Source: Chlorobiales bacterium (GTDB taxonomy: Bacteria > Bacteroidota > Chlorobiia > Chlorobiales > Chlorobiaceae). From it: a stretch of 57,870 nucleotides of DNA. Numbering within the stretch: the stretch's first letter is position 1; the number at the start of each line of letters is the position of its first letter. Both the position numbers and the translations under genes were made by a program. The stretch spans positions 1-57,870 of the forward strand of contig JAKSDC010000146.1 of NCBI GenBank assembly GCA_022360275.1, given 5' to 3'. This document shows, in pieces, positions 41,669 through 51,456 of this stretch. The notes below the pieces were generated by a model. It made no database searches. It worked only from the letters and a program-made list of their open reading frames with translations, and was not told the origin of the DNA.

Positions 41669-43951
41669 TCAGATGATTTCAAGTTCATCGAGGTGCAGTG
41701 CTTCTTCGAGAGCATGGTAATAGGCTCCGGCCAGTTCTTCGGTTGTAAATGAAAGCTCTTCACGGCCGTTAATCTCGATCGAAGCGTTTTTTTCACGGAC
41801 CTGCCCGATAACCTTTGCAGAAATACCCTGACGGTCGGCCATCTCAATTACTTCCAAGGCGTTTTCGGGCTGAAGGCTCACGAGGACACGCCCCTGGGCT
41901 TCGGAGAAGAGAAGCTCCTGAATGAATGAACTGCTCTTCCCGTTTGACTCAAGGTCAACTGCAAACCCGAGAGGGTGTGATCTGTCAAGGACCGCCTTTT
42001 CGGCGAGCGCCGTAAACAAGCCGCCGTCGGAAACGTCATGTGCGGAATGCAGCAGGTCCGACTTCGCAAGGGAGACAAGAAGGCTCTGGAGCTTGCGTTC
42101 ATGCTCCAGATCACATGACGGCGCATCCTTTCCGGGGGTTCCGTACTGCATAACCAAGTATTCGGAGGCATCGAGTGTAAGCGCAGGATCTCCCAGCAGG
42201 AGAATCGCATCACCTTGGTTTCTGAAAGTCGATCCGGTAAGATGTTCGATATTGTCGAGCAGTCCGATCATGCCGATCACCGGCGTGGGGTATACCGCGG
42301 TTCCGGTGAGCGAAGATTCGTTATAGAAGCTTACATTGCCGCCGGTTACCGGTGTATTGAACGCCCTGCAGGCTTCTCCCATGCCTTCGACGGAAGCTTT
42401 GAACTGATAGTAGACGTCAGGTTTATAAGGATTCCCGAAATTGAGACAGTTGGTGATTGCCAGCGGCTTCGCTCCTGAACAAGCAATATTTCTTGCACAT
42501 TCCGCAACAGCGATCATACCGCCTTTTTTCGGGTTGAGGTACACATATCGGGCATTACAGTCTGTTTTCATCGCAAGGACCTTTTGGGTTCCCTTGATGC
42601 GGATGACCGCAGCATCGGTTTGTCCTGCCGGAGTTACGGTGTTGGTCTGTACCATCGAGTCGTACTGCTGATAAACCCACTGCTTGCTGGCGATATTCGG
42701 CCTGGACAGAAGCCGCAGACTTACTGAGCGCAGGTCGAGTGATGCATCTGGAACAAGAGCTGCCTGAGAGGTATCGGGCTTCTTTTCAACAGCCTCACGG
42801 ATGTAAACCGGTGCCCCTCCTCCAAGCACAAGTGATTCTGCAGGTATTTCAGCTGCGATCGAACCGCGGTGTCGAACCCTGAGCTGGTTGTCCGACGTGA
42901 CTTTCCCTATGACGACCGCATGAATGTCCCATTTCCTGTAAACATCAATGATTTCCTGCTCGAATCCATTTGCCGCCACGACAAGCATCCGTTCCTGTGA
43001 CTCGGAAAGCATGATTTCATAAGCGCTCATATCCTTTTCGCGGACAGGCACGAAATCCAGATCTATTTCAATGCCGCCGGAACCGTTTTTGCCGATTCCT
43101 CGCGCACTCATTTCCGAGGTGGAACTGGTCAGCCCAGCCGCACCCATGTCCTGAAGGCCCACAACGTGTCCGGTTGCAATGGCTTCAAGCGTTGCTTCGA
43201 GAAGGAGTTTTTCAGCAAAGGGATCGCCGACCTGTACACTGGGTCTTTTGTCTTCCGATGCTTCACTCAGATCTTCGGATGCAAAAGTGGCGCCGTGAAT
43301 ACCGTCTTTTCCCGTTGCAGATCCGACAATAAGCACGGGATTTCCTTCGCCTTCCGCGGTTGCACTCACCGTATTATCGTGTTCCACGAGGCCTACGGAC
43401 ATTGCGTTGACCAGAGGATTGCCGGTGTAGCAGTCTTCAAAATAGATTTCCCCCCCTACGGTCGGCACCCCGAAAGAGTTGCCGTAATCGCCGATGCCCC
43501 TGACAACGCCATCGACGAGATACCGGACTCTCGGGTCTTTGGGCGAACCGAAACGGAGGGAATTCAGCGCCGCCACAGGCCTGGCGCCCATGGTGAAAAT
43601 ATCCCGGTGTATGCCGCCGACGCCTGTCGCCGCACCTTGATAGGGTTCAACAGCGGACGGATGGTTATGGGACTCGATTTTAAAGGCAACGGCAAGGTTG
43701 TCTCCGATATCGACAAGCCCTGCATTTTCCTCCCCGGCGGAGGTGAGCAGTGCTTTCCCCTCTCTTGGGAGCGTTTTCAGCACCGCAATCGAGTTTTTGT
43801 AACTGCAATGTTCAGACCACATGACGGAAAAAATGCCCAGTTCCGTAAACGTCGGGATGCGTCCTAAAATATCGAGAATTTTTCCGTACTCCTCCTCGTT
43901 CAGCCCGTGTTCCATGGCAAGTTCGAGGGTTACGTCTGGTTCCGTATGCAT
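41669..43951 (-). CDS. purL: Phosphoribosylformylglycinamidine synthase, large subunit PurL
   Basis: The 760-residue protein is the short PurL that works with separate PurQ and PurS subunits. Motifs: SVMWSEHCSYKNS near the start (ATP/FGAR site), GVGGIHRDIFTMGARPVA, VGSATGKDGIHGATF and DVSDGGLFTALAE. It converts FGAR, glutamine-derived ammonia and ATP to FGAM in purine synthesis. Neither purQ nor purS lies next to it. It begins 32 bases after secA. Confidence 0.97.
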   Translation of the reverse strand: MHTEPDVTLELAMEHGLNEEEYGKILDILGRIPTFTELGIFSVMWSEHCSYKNSIAVLKTLPREGKALLTSAGEENAGLVDIGDNLAVAFKIESHNHPSAVEPYQGAATGVGGIHRDIFTMGARPVAALNSLRFGSPKDPRVRYLVDGVVRGIGDYGNSFGVPTVGGEIYFEDCYTGNPLVNAMSVGLVEHDNTVSATAEGEGNPVLIVGSATGKDGIHGATFASEDLSEASEDKRPSVQVGDPFAEKLLLEATLEAIATGHVVGLQDMGAAGLTSSTSEMSARGIGKNGSGGIEIDLDFVPVREKDMSAYEIMLSESQERMLVVAANGFEQEIIDVYRKWDIHAVVIGKVTSDNQLRVRHRGSIAAEIPAESLVLGGGAPVYIREAVEKKPDTSQAALVPDASLDLRSVSLRLLSRPNIASKQWVYQQYDSMVQTNTVTPAGQTDAAVIRIKGTQKVLAMKTDCNARYVYLNPKKGGMIAVAECARNIACSGAKPLAITNCLNFGNPYKPDVYYQFKASVEGMGEACRAFNTPVTGGNVSFYNESSLTGTAVYPTPVIGMIGLLDNIEHLTGSTFRNQGDAILLLGDPALTLDASEYLVMQYGTPGKDAPSCDLEHERKLQSLLVSLAKSDLLHSAHDVSDGGLFTALAEKAVLDRSHPLGFAVDLESNGKSSSFIQELLFSEAQGRVLVSLQPENALEVIEMADRQGISAKVIGQVREKNASIEINGREELSFTTEELAGAYYHALEEALHLDELEII

Positions 43952-43983
43952 AGTGTTGATGGGATTGTTTTAAGCTTGCAGCC

Positions 43984-46900
43984 TTATTTTCCACAGCAAT
44001 TTTTGTATTTTTTCCCGCTTCCGCAGGGGCAGGGATCATTTCTTCCGGGTGTTTTTTCCACCCTGATCGGCTGTTTTGGCTGGTCGGTATTTTCCCTGCC
44101 TTTACGGCTTTGCGCCTTTTTTTCTTGTCCGCTGCCTGTCGGTGCAGCCGGTTTGTCATAAGCCGTCCCGGCTTCATCGTGCCGGGCGACAAGACGGTCT
44201 TGCTGCACCTGCGCTTTTTTGCGTTCAGCCTCTATTTGTTCCCGGGCTTCTTCGGTTACCGGGAAAAGTTTGAATGCAAGTGAAAGCGTTTCATTCTCTA
44301 TTTCACCCAGCATACCGACAAAAAGCTTATACGCCTCCTGTTTGTATTCGAGAAGCGGGTCTTTCTGACCATACGCTCTGAGGTTAATACCTTCCTTGAG
44401 CGTGTCTATTTCCCTGAGGTGCTCCCTCCATTTCTGGTCGATAACGTTCAGGACGGCATATTTTTCGATCTGCCGCATGATCTCTTCCGGGATCGCGGTT
44501 TCCTTGCGCTTGTAAAAATCGAGAGCCTTCCGGTAAAGATTTTCAGCGGTTTTTTCTATACCGTTGGATTCGAAGGTTTCCGGATCGATCCGGAACTCGA
44601 CGGAAAGGTCTTTCAGTACCTGTTCCTCAAGACCCTTGACATCGAAGTCCCTGGAATAACGGTTAACGGTGTTTTCACAATAATCGTGAAGCAGATCGAA
44701 AATATCCGCAGTCAGGCGTGTTTTGGTGAGCGCACCTCGCCGCCGCTTGTAAATAACGTCACGCTGCTGATTGAGCACGTCATCGTATTCGAGAAGCCGT
44801 TTTCGTATGGCAAAGTTCTGCTCTTCAACCTTTTTCTGAGCCCGTTCAATCGATCTGGTGACCATTGAGTGTTCGATGATATCTCCTTCCTCATGGCCGA
44901 GCTTGTCCATGACCGAGATAACTCTGTCAGAGCCGAAAAGACGCATCAGATTGTCTTCAAGGGAGACATAAAATATCGATTCTCCGGGATCTCCCTGTCG
45001 TCCTGATCTGCCGCGAAGCTGACGGTCGATTCTTCGGGACTCATGTCGTTCCGAACCGAGAATAAAAAGTCCCCCCACTTCTTTTATTCCTTCGCCCAGC
45101 TTGATATCCGTGCCTCGTCCGGCCATGTTTGTTGCAATGGTAACGGCGCCTTTCTGTCCGGCAGTTGCGACAATTTCGGCTTCCCGCTCATGCTGTTTGG
45201 CATTGAGAACATTGTGTGTCACTTTTTTTGCCCGCAGCATTCTCGAGAGGGTTTCCGATACCTCTACGCTTGCGGTTCCCACAAGGACCGGTTGTCCCTT
45301 TTTCTGCAGCTCCATGATCTTGTTGATTATGGCGGCATACTTTTCCCTGCGCGTTTTGAACACGTAGTCGTCCTGATCGTTTCTGATCACCGGTTTGTTG
45401 GTCGGGATGACGACCACATCCAGCTTGTAGATGCCGTAGAATTCCGCCGATTCTGTTTCAGCCGTACCGGTCATTCCGGCAAGTTTTTTGTAAAGCCGGA
45501 AAAAGTTCTGGATGGTGATTGTCGCAAGTGTTTGTGTTTCTCCTTCGATCTTGACGTTTTCCTTGGCCTCGATTGCCTGGTGGAGCCCGTCGCTGTAACG
45601 CCTTCCGGGAAGGATGCGTCCGGTGAATTCGTCGACAATCATGACCTGGCCGTTTTGAACGACATATTCATCGTCTTTTTCAAAAAGTGAATATGCTTTG
45701 AGCAACTGGCTTATATTGTGGAGTTTTTCCGAACGCTCGGAGTACAACCGGTACACCTCGTCTTTATTCCTGATTTTTTGCTGGGTGTCGAGCGACTGGT
45801 CGGTTTCTATTGCCGCTATTTCGGCTCCGACGTCGGGTACGAGAAAAAGGTCGCTGTCCTGCTTGCTGAGCTTGCTGAGAAAATCGCGTCCCTTGTCGGT
45901 AAGGTCGATTGAGCCGGATTTTTCGTCAATGGAGAAATAAAGCTCATCATCGACTTCATGCATTCTCCGTGCATTATCCTTGAGATAGTCGTTTTCAACG
46001 CTTTGCGTAAGTTTGGCCATGCCTGTCTGGGATAATATCTTGATCAGGCGGCTGTTCTTGGGTTGTCCGCGTTTGGCTCGCAGGAGAGAGAGTCCGGCAT
46101 CGAAGTTGTCCGGGTCTCCCTGGACTGTTTTTTCGGCTTCTGTCAAGTATCCTGCAACCAGATTCTGTTGTGCTTTGACTATGCGCTCTATCCAGGGTTT
46201 GATTTCGGTATATTTTCCGGTATCGGAGTTCGGAACCGGCCCCGAGATGATTAAAGGGGTTCGGGCTTCATCGATGAGAACGCTGTCCACCTCGTCAACA
46301 ATCGCAAAATAGTAATCCCGCTGGACCAGTTCAGCAGGTGAGCCGGCCATATTATCCCGGAGATAATCGAACCCGAACTCGTTGTTGGTGCCATAGGTTA
46401 TATCACATCCGTACTCTTTTTTCCGTTCTTCCGGGCGCATGCCGCTGAGAATAACCCCGGTTTTCAGGCCATGAAACTCAAATATGGGGTTCATCCACTC
46501 TCTGTCACGCTGAGCAAGATAATCGTTGACGGTAACGATATGGACACCTCGTCCGGTAAGGGCGTTAAGGAATGCAGGCAGTGTGGAAACAAGGGTTTTA
46601 CCTTCACCTGTCGCCATTTCAGCTATTTTTCCCTGATGCAGGACTATCCCGCCGATCAGCTGGACATCGTAAGGAACCATGTCCCAGTTCATGGGATGTC
46701 CCATAACCTCATATGTATGTCCCTTAAGCCTTCGGCAGGTATCTTTTACAATGGCGAATGTTTCCGGCAGAATCGCCTCGAGTGCGGCGTTTGTTTCATT
46801 TTCACAGTTTGTTTCAAGCTCATCGAGCTCTTTGTTTATGCTTTCGATCTGATCGAGAGCAATGTCAGGATTTTCAAGTTTGCTCAGCAGGTCGTTTTTC

Positions 46901-47088
46901 TGCTGCTGAATTCCGCTCAGCTGATTCTGCAGGTTGGTTTTAAGGGTCTTGCTTTTCTCACGAAGCTCATCGTCACTGAGCGTTTGAAGCGTCTCGTATA
47001 TCTCATTGATGCCGTCGATGAGCGGCTGAACTCTTTTTATGTCCTTGTCGTGCTTGGAGCCAAATATTTTCTCGAAAATTTTAAGCAT
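43984..47088 (-). CDS. secA: Preprotein translocase ATPase SecA
   Basis: The 1034-residue ATPase drives Sec export. Walker A is MATGEGKT (residues 158-165), later DEVDSVLIDEARTPLIISGP, NMAGRGTDIKLGEG and GRSGRQGDPGES. The last 15 residues are a SEC-C zinc motif (CPCGSGKKYKNCCGK). Compared with E. coli SecA (901 residues) there is a coiled insertion of about 50 residues at about 50-100 and a long insertion in the first nucleotide-binding domain (about 295-420) of the kind known in Chlorobiota/Bacteroidota. It is the first gene of the probable secA-purL-nnr group. Confidence 0.98.
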   Translation of the reverse strand: MLKIFEKIFGSKHDKDIKRVQPLIDGINEIYETLQTLSDDELREKSKTLKTNLQNQLSGIQQQKNDLLSKLENPDIALDQIESINKELDELETNCENETNAALEAILPETFAIVKDTCRRLKGHTYEVMGHPMNWDMVPYDVQLIGGIVLHQGKIAEMATGEGKTLVSTLPAFLNALTGRGVHIVTVNDYLAQRDREWMNPIFEFHGLKTGVILSGMRPEERKKEYGCDITYGTNNEFGFDYLRDNMAGSPAELVQRDYYFAIVDEVDSVLIDEARTPLIISGPVPNSDTGKYTEIKPWIERIVKAQQNLVAGYLTEAEKTVQGDPDNFDAGLSLLRAKRGQPKNSRLIKILSQTGMAKLTQSVENDYLKDNARRMHEVDDELYFSIDEKSGSIDLTDKGRDFLSKLSKQDSDLFLVPDVGAEIAAIETDQSLDTQQKIRNKDEVYRLYSERSEKLHNISQLLKAYSLFEKDDEYVVQNGQVMIVDEFTGRILPGRRYSDGLHQAIEAKENVKIEGETQTLATITIQNFFRLYKKLAGMTGTAETESAEFYGIYKLDVVVIPTNKPVIRNDQDDYVFKTRREKYAAIINKIMELQKKGQPVLVGTASVEVSETLSRMLRAKKVTHNVLNAKQHEREAEIVATAGQKGAVTIATNMAGRGTDIKLGEGIKEVGGLFILGSERHESRRIDRQLRGRSGRQGDPGESIFYVSLEDNLMRLFGSDRVISVMDKLGHEEGDIIEHSMVTRSIERAQKKVEEQNFAIRKRLLEYDDVLNQQRDVIYKRRRGALTKTRLTADIFDLLHDYCENTVNRYSRDFDVKGLEEQVLKDLSVEFRIDPETFESNGIEKTAENLYRKALDFYKRKETAIPEEIMRQIEKYAVLNVIDQKWREHLREIDTLKEGINLRAYGQKDPLLEYKQEAYKLFVGMLGEIENETLSLAFKLFPVTEEAREQIEAERKKAQVQQDRLVARHDEAGTAYDKPAAPTGSGQEKKAQSRKGRENTDQPKQPIRVEKTPGRNDPCPCGSGKKYKNCCGK

Positions 47089-47280
47089 CCGGTACAGTCG
47101 GTATATGGTTATTTTCCTGTATTACAATAGTTTGAGAAGATGCCGGCAAGTATGGTTCCCTGTAAATTCTCTTAGTGTAATCGTCCCGTAAGGTATTGAA
47201 TTACCTGATGAGAAAAAACAGCATATTGGTGTTTTGCTTAATTATTTGTCAACGGTATAATTTAGCCGTAAATTAACTGC
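47089..47280. other. Divergent intergenic region between secA and the nrnA-like gene
   Basis: The 192-base gap should hold the promoters of both genes. It is A/T-rich near 47205-47275. No recognised operator or riboswitch is seen. Confidence 0.4.
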
Positions 47281-48375
47281 TTGAAAAAATTGAAATATGA
47301 GCTGATGATTATACCTGAATATGGACGGAAACTCGATGAGAAAGAATGGGCGCCTTGTATCGATATGCTGCTTGCCGGCGAGCATATCGTTCTTACAACC
47401 CACGTTAATTCCGATGGAGACGGTCTCGGAAGCGAGGTGGCTCTTGCCGAGGTTCTAAGGACGCTCGGTAAAAAAGTATCGATTATCAATCCTACGGAAG
47501 TTCCCACCAACTACACCTTTCTGCAGGAAATTGCCGATATAAACGTCTTCGATGAACAGGGCGAAGAGCTGATTGAGGAAATTTCCCTTGCCGATATGGT
47601 TGTGCTTCTTGATGCAAATCTGCGCGAACGCATGGGCAGTATCTGGAACCACGTCAGCTTTGCACGTGAGCTTGGCAAGCTGGAGGTTCTTTGTATCGAT
47701 CATCACCTTGACCCTGAAGATTTTGCGGATCTGATGGTCTGCGAGACTTATGCGTCATCCACCGGAGAGCTTGTTTACGATCTTGTTACGGCAATAGAAG
47801 CGTGTGTCGGAAAAGAACTGATCACGCCCGGTGTCGCAAAAGGATTGTATGTGGCGGTCATGACCGATACGGGATCGTTCAGATTTCCTAAAACCACCCC
47901 GTACGTCTATACCCTGGCCGGTGATCTGGTTGCCAAAGGAGCGGATCCGAACGAGATTTATGATCAGGTCTATAATTCACTCAAGCCCCAGGCGCTCAGA
48001 CTGCTTGGCGCTGCGCTTACCGAAATCAGGCTGATTGACGGTGATACGGTTTCGTGGTTGTTTATCTCCCAGAAAATGCTCAGCGAAACAGGCAGCAAAC
48101 TTTTTGATACCGATCTTGTCATCAAGTACCTGCTGAGCGTGAGAAGTGTGCGGATAGCCGTGCTTATGGTGGAAATGCAGGATGGAAGAACAAAAGTAAG
48201 TTTGCGGTCGAGGGGGGATATTTTTGTTAACAGGATAGCTAAAAAGTATGGCGGGGGAGGGCACAAGAACGCCGCAGGTTGCCTGCTTCGCTATGCGCCG
48301 GAAAAAGCTACCCAGATGATTCTTGCCGAAGTGAGGGGGTTTCTTAAGAACCTGGAGATCGTTAATAAGAAGTAG
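47281..48375 (+). CDS. DHH/DHHA1 phosphoesterase, NrnA-like
   Basis: The 364-residue protein has the DHH domain motifs HVNSDGDGLGSE (metal-binding N-x-DGD type), VVLLDANLRERMG and CIDHHLDP (D140 H141 H142), and a DHHA1 domain ending GGGGHKNAAGC. These bind two metals and hydrolyse nanoRNA or pAp. The start is uncertain: TTG at 47281 opens the frame, an ATG at 47305 is the first ATG, and neither has a clear ribosome site. Confidence 0.87.
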   Translation: MKKLKYELMIIPEYGRKLDEKEWAPCIDMLLAGEHIVLTTHVNSDGDGLGSEVALAEVLRTLGKKVSIINPTEVPTNYTFLQEIADINVFDEQGEELIEEISLADMVVLLDANLRERMGSIWNHVSFARELGKLEVLCIDHHLDPEDFADLMVCETYASSTGELVYDLVTAIEACVGKELITPGVAKGLYVAVMTDTGSFRFPKTTPYVYTLAGDLVAKGADPNEIYDQVYNSLKPQALRLLGAALTEIRLIDGDTVSWLFISQKMLSETGSKLFDTDLVIKYLLSVRSVRIAVLMVEMQDGRTKVSLRSRGDIFVNRIAKKYGGGGHKNAAGCLLRYAPEKATQMILAEVRGFLKNLEIVNKK

Positions 48376-48398
48376 TAATATGGTAGAAACAGTTTGTC

Positions 48399-49916
48399 AT
48401 GCAAAAGATTACCGTTACAAAAAGTTCGCTGAAAAATCTTAAAAGCGACCTGCTCGTGATGCCTTTCACGGCAGAAGAGCTTAACAAGGATGCTGAAAAA
48501 ACTCTGACTGCTTTCGGGCTCGACAAAGGCGCCTTGAAAGATTTCAAAGGCAAACCGGGCGACTCGCTTGTGTTGTATTCCGGCGGCTCGAAACTGAAAA
48601 CACCCAGAGTTCTTCTGCTGGGCGTCGGCGATGCTGCTGAAGCTGAAGATTTGCGCAAGGCTGGTTTGGCCGTTGCACAACAGGCAAGATCATTGCAGGT
48701 GAAAAGCCTTGTACTCGATTGTTCATCGATCAGTTCGTGGGCGCGTACTGCCGATGAATCCACCGCAATTGTTGCAGAGCTTCTTGTTGATTCGATCCTT
48801 TACGGTTTATACACTTTCGACCGTTTGAAAAGCGGAAAACTGGAAAAAAAGAAAGGAAAGGAAAAGGACAGCGGGGTGCGGTTGGAGGAACTGAAGATCC
48901 GTGTCAATGCCGGCAGTGTAAAAGAAGTTCGGGAAGGCTCTCGTTGCGGCCAGGTTATTGCCGATGCAAGAAGCCTTGTTCGCGACCTGGTCAATCTTCC
49001 CGGCAACCTGCTTAATGCCGATGGTGTTGCCGAAGCCGCACGAAAATCCGCGGAAAAATCCGGTTGCAAGGTTACGGTCTTTAACAAGGAGGAGATTGAA
49101 CAGCTGCGTATGGGAGGGCTTCAGGCAGTCAACAAGGGCAGCCATGCTCCACCTACGTTTACCATACTGGAATACAAGCCCGTTTCCAAGCCTCTTGCGA
49201 CAGTGGCTCTCGTTGGCAAAGGGGTTACTTTTGATTCGGGAGGCATATCTCTCAAGCCCTCGAACGGGATGGATGAGATGAAATGCGATATGGCTGGTGC
49301 GGCGGCTGTGATCGGGACGGTCGAGGCTGCCGCTTTGCTCGAATTGCCGTTGCGCGTTGTCGGGTTTATTCCGGCTACGGACAATATGCCTGGCGGGGCT
49401 GCACAAACGCCGGGCGACGTCATCACGACATATTCCGGTATTACGGTTGAGGTCGGCAATACCGACGCTGAAGGCAGGCTTATACTTGCAGACGCCCTTG
49501 CTTACGCGGTCAAACACTACAAGCCTGATGCCGTTATTGATCTTGCGACACTTACAGGAGCATGTATTGTTGCTTTGGGTTATTCTGTAGCCGGGCTTTT
49601 CAGCAACAATGACCGGTTTGCGGGAAAGATTTACGAAGCAGGCAGGAAATCCGGTGAAAAGGTATGGCGCATGCCGGTATGGGAAGAATATGACGAGCTT
49701 ATCAAGTCCGAGGTGGCCGATGTTCACAATGCAGGAGCGAAAGGTGCCGGATCGATCACGGCGGCGAAGTTTCTCGAAAAATTTATCGACGGCCATAAAA
49801 CTTGGGCACACCTCGATATAGCAGGTCCTGCCTTTTCGGCCAAAAAAGGAAAAACGGCCCAGGGCGGAACAGGATTTGGTGTTCGATTACTTATTGACCT
49901 TCTGAGAGATTGGTAA
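48399..49916 (+). CDS. pepA: Leucyl aminopeptidase PepA (M17)
   Basis: The 505-residue enzyme has the M17 catalytic core: VGKGVTFDSGGISLKPS (K274, D279), DMAGAAAVIG, and the family signature NTDAEGRL (residues 354-361), which bind two metals. The N-terminal domain (1 to about 170) is the macro-like M17 N-domain. It removes N-terminal leucine and other residues in the cytoplasm. The next gene starts on the last base of its stop codon, so they are coupled. Confidence 0.96.
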   Translation: MQKITVTKSSLKNLKSDLLVMPFTAEELNKDAEKTLTAFGLDKGALKDFKGKPGDSLVLYSGGSKLKTPRVLLLGVGDAAEAEDLRKAGLAVAQQARSLQVKSLVLDCSSISSWARTADESTAIVAELLVDSILYGLYTFDRLKSGKLEKKKGKEKDSGVRLEELKIRVNAGSVKEVREGSRCGQVIADARSLVRDLVNLPGNLLNADGVAEAARKSAEKSGCKVTVFNKEEIEQLRMGGLQAVNKGSHAPPTFTILEYKPVSKPLATVALVGKGVTFDSGGISLKPSNGMDEMKCDMAGAAAVIGTVEAAALLELPLRVVGFIPATDNMPGGAAQTPGDVITTYSGITVEVGNTDAEGRLILADALAYAVKHYKPDAVIDLATLTGACIVALGYSVAGLFSNNDRFAGKIYEAGRKSGEKVWRMPVWEEYDELIKSEVADVHNAGAKGAGSITAAKFLEKFIDGHKTWAHLDIAGPAFSAKKGKTAQGGTGFGVRLLIDLLRDW

Positions 49917-50620
49917 TGAAGCAAACACCTCAAAACCCGATTGTGATTCTTCCGGGCGTTCTTTTCTGGGACGGCCTTTATGCAGGAATGAAAAAGGCTC
50001 TGGCCGCCTATGTCTCAGGGGAAAAAATCGCCATTGTGCCGGTCCATGTTCATGACTGGATTGGTTTTCCTCCTTCTCCCGAGCGATCGACAAATCGTGT
50101 AATGGTTGCGCTTGATCGTACGATTGCCTCGATGCGGCAGCGATATCCCGGGGAGAAAATCACCATTGTGGCCCATAGCGGCGGAGGCACGGTTGCCCTG
50201 GTGTATCTTCTTGAGCGACCTTTTCAGGGAGATGTCTACAAGAGGAGCAGTGCGGTTGGAAAACTGCTTGCCCTGGGAACACCTTTTCACACAACGGAGC
50301 ATTATGCAAGGATCAAAACCGATTTTATCAACAGGCATCTTACGACGGGTTTTTTCGATCGGTGCAAGGTTGTTTCCGTTGTAAGCGACCAGTACACGGG
50401 TTCTCTGGAGAAAGGATTGGTAGAGCGCATGTGTTATATGTTTTATAAAAATGTTTCAGGGGAAGGAAATGTTGCGGGTGACGGCATCGTGCCGGTAAAA
50501 AGCTGTTTTTTGAAAGGAGCGGAAAATGTCACAATTTCAGGCATAGAACATCTGCCGACCCCGCATACTACCTGGTATGGTACCGTAGAGGGTATCGAAC
50601 AATGGATACAATGGTTGTAA
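49916..50620 (+). CDS. Lipase-like alpha/beta hydrolase
   Basis: The 234-residue protein has NPIVILPGVLFWDGLY (oxyanion region) and the nucleophile elbow VAHSGGGTVALVYL (serine near residue 86), followed by LLALGTPFHT, as in PGAP1/triacylglycerol lipase-like proteins. An aspartate in VAGDGIVP and histidine in GIEHLPTPH would complete the triad. No signal peptide is visible. The start is ATG 49916 (TAATG overlap with pepA); two upstream codons TTG-GTA are in frame. Confidence 0.75.
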   Translation: MKQTPQNPIVILPGVLFWDGLYAGMKKALAAYVSGEKIAIVPVHVHDWIGFPPSPERSTNRVMVALDRTIASMRQRYPGEKITIVAHSGGGTVALVYLLERPFQGDVYKRSSAVGKLLALGTPFHTTEHYARIKTDFINRHLTTGFFDRCKVVSVVSDQYTGSLEKGLVERMCYMFYKNVSGEGNVAGDGIVPVKSCFLKGAENVTISGIEHLPTPHTTWYGTVEGIEQWIQWL

Positions 50621-51456
50621 AAAAAAGCACATACCGTTTTTTACCAGTTCTGTTTCTACTGTTCGTTCAGCTTTTTGTCGCGTGTGACAGGTCTGAGAGA
50701 GAGACGGAGTCCCGGCAACAGCATATTGATTCCATGATGACCATTCTAACCCAGGTTCAGAAAAATCTTGGCAGGATTCAACAAAAAGAGGCTGTTGTCG
50801 AAAGGCTTTCATCTTCTATCGAGAAGCGGGAAGGGAGCAGTGTCGATCAGCTTGGTAAAGATATTTACGCCAGTATTCGTTTTATCGATTCCACTCTTGA
50901 AGCCAGCAGAAATCTGATTCAGAAACTTGAAGAGGAAAACATGAGCTCGGCATACCGTATCGAGTCCCTCGATAACCTGCTGGCTGAGATGCGCAATACG
51001 CTCGAAGACAAAGACAGAGAGATACGGGAACTCAAATCAGAAGTTCAGCAGCTCGATGCAAGGGTCTCCGAGCTGATGGAAACTGTCGAGGTGCTTGATG
51101 AGTTTATTCTCGAACAGGAGGATATCCTTTCCTATGCATACTACATATCCGGAACGTATGAAGAACTGGCGGAAAAGGGGATTTTGTCAAAACCAGGCAG
51201 TCCGCTGTCCAAAATATTCGACACAGACTACTACCTTGCACAGGATTTCGATGTAGCTCTTTTCAACAGGATTGATATTACTGAAACAAGAGACCTTTAT
51301 TTTGACAAGCCCGTGCAGAGTCTCAGGATCGTAACTCCTCATACGAAAGACTCATATGAACTTGTCGGGGGCAGAACCTCTTCGCTGCTTCTCATCAAGG
51401 ATGAACATGAATTCTGGAAGAAATCCAGATGTCTCGTTATCGTTATCGATGACTAG
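50602..51456 (+). CDS. Coiled-coil lipoprotein of unknown function
   Basis: The 284-residue protein has a lipoprotein signal (hydrophobic residues 14-27 and lipobox FVAC, C28). Residues about 35-170 show strong heptad periodicity (for example LEDKDREIRELKSEVQQL), predicting a long parallel coiled coil. The C-terminal about 110 residues form a compact globular part. It overlaps the hydrolase stop by 19 bases. The stop overlaps the convergent symporter gene by 14 bases. No family is recognised. Confidence 0.75.
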   Translation: MDTMVVKKSTYRFLPVLFLLFVQLFVACDRSERETESRQQHIDSMMTILTQVQKNLGRIQQKEAVVERLSSSIEKREGSSVDQLGKDIYASIRFIDSTLEASRNLIQKLEEENMSSAYRIESLDNLLAEMRNTLEDKDREIRELKSEVQQLDARVSELMETVEVLDEFILEQEDILSYAYYISGTYEELAEKGILSKPGSPLSKIFDTDYYLAQDFDVALFNRIDITETRDLYFDKPVQSLRIVTPHTKDSYELVGGRTSSLLLIKDEHEFWKKSRCLVIVIDD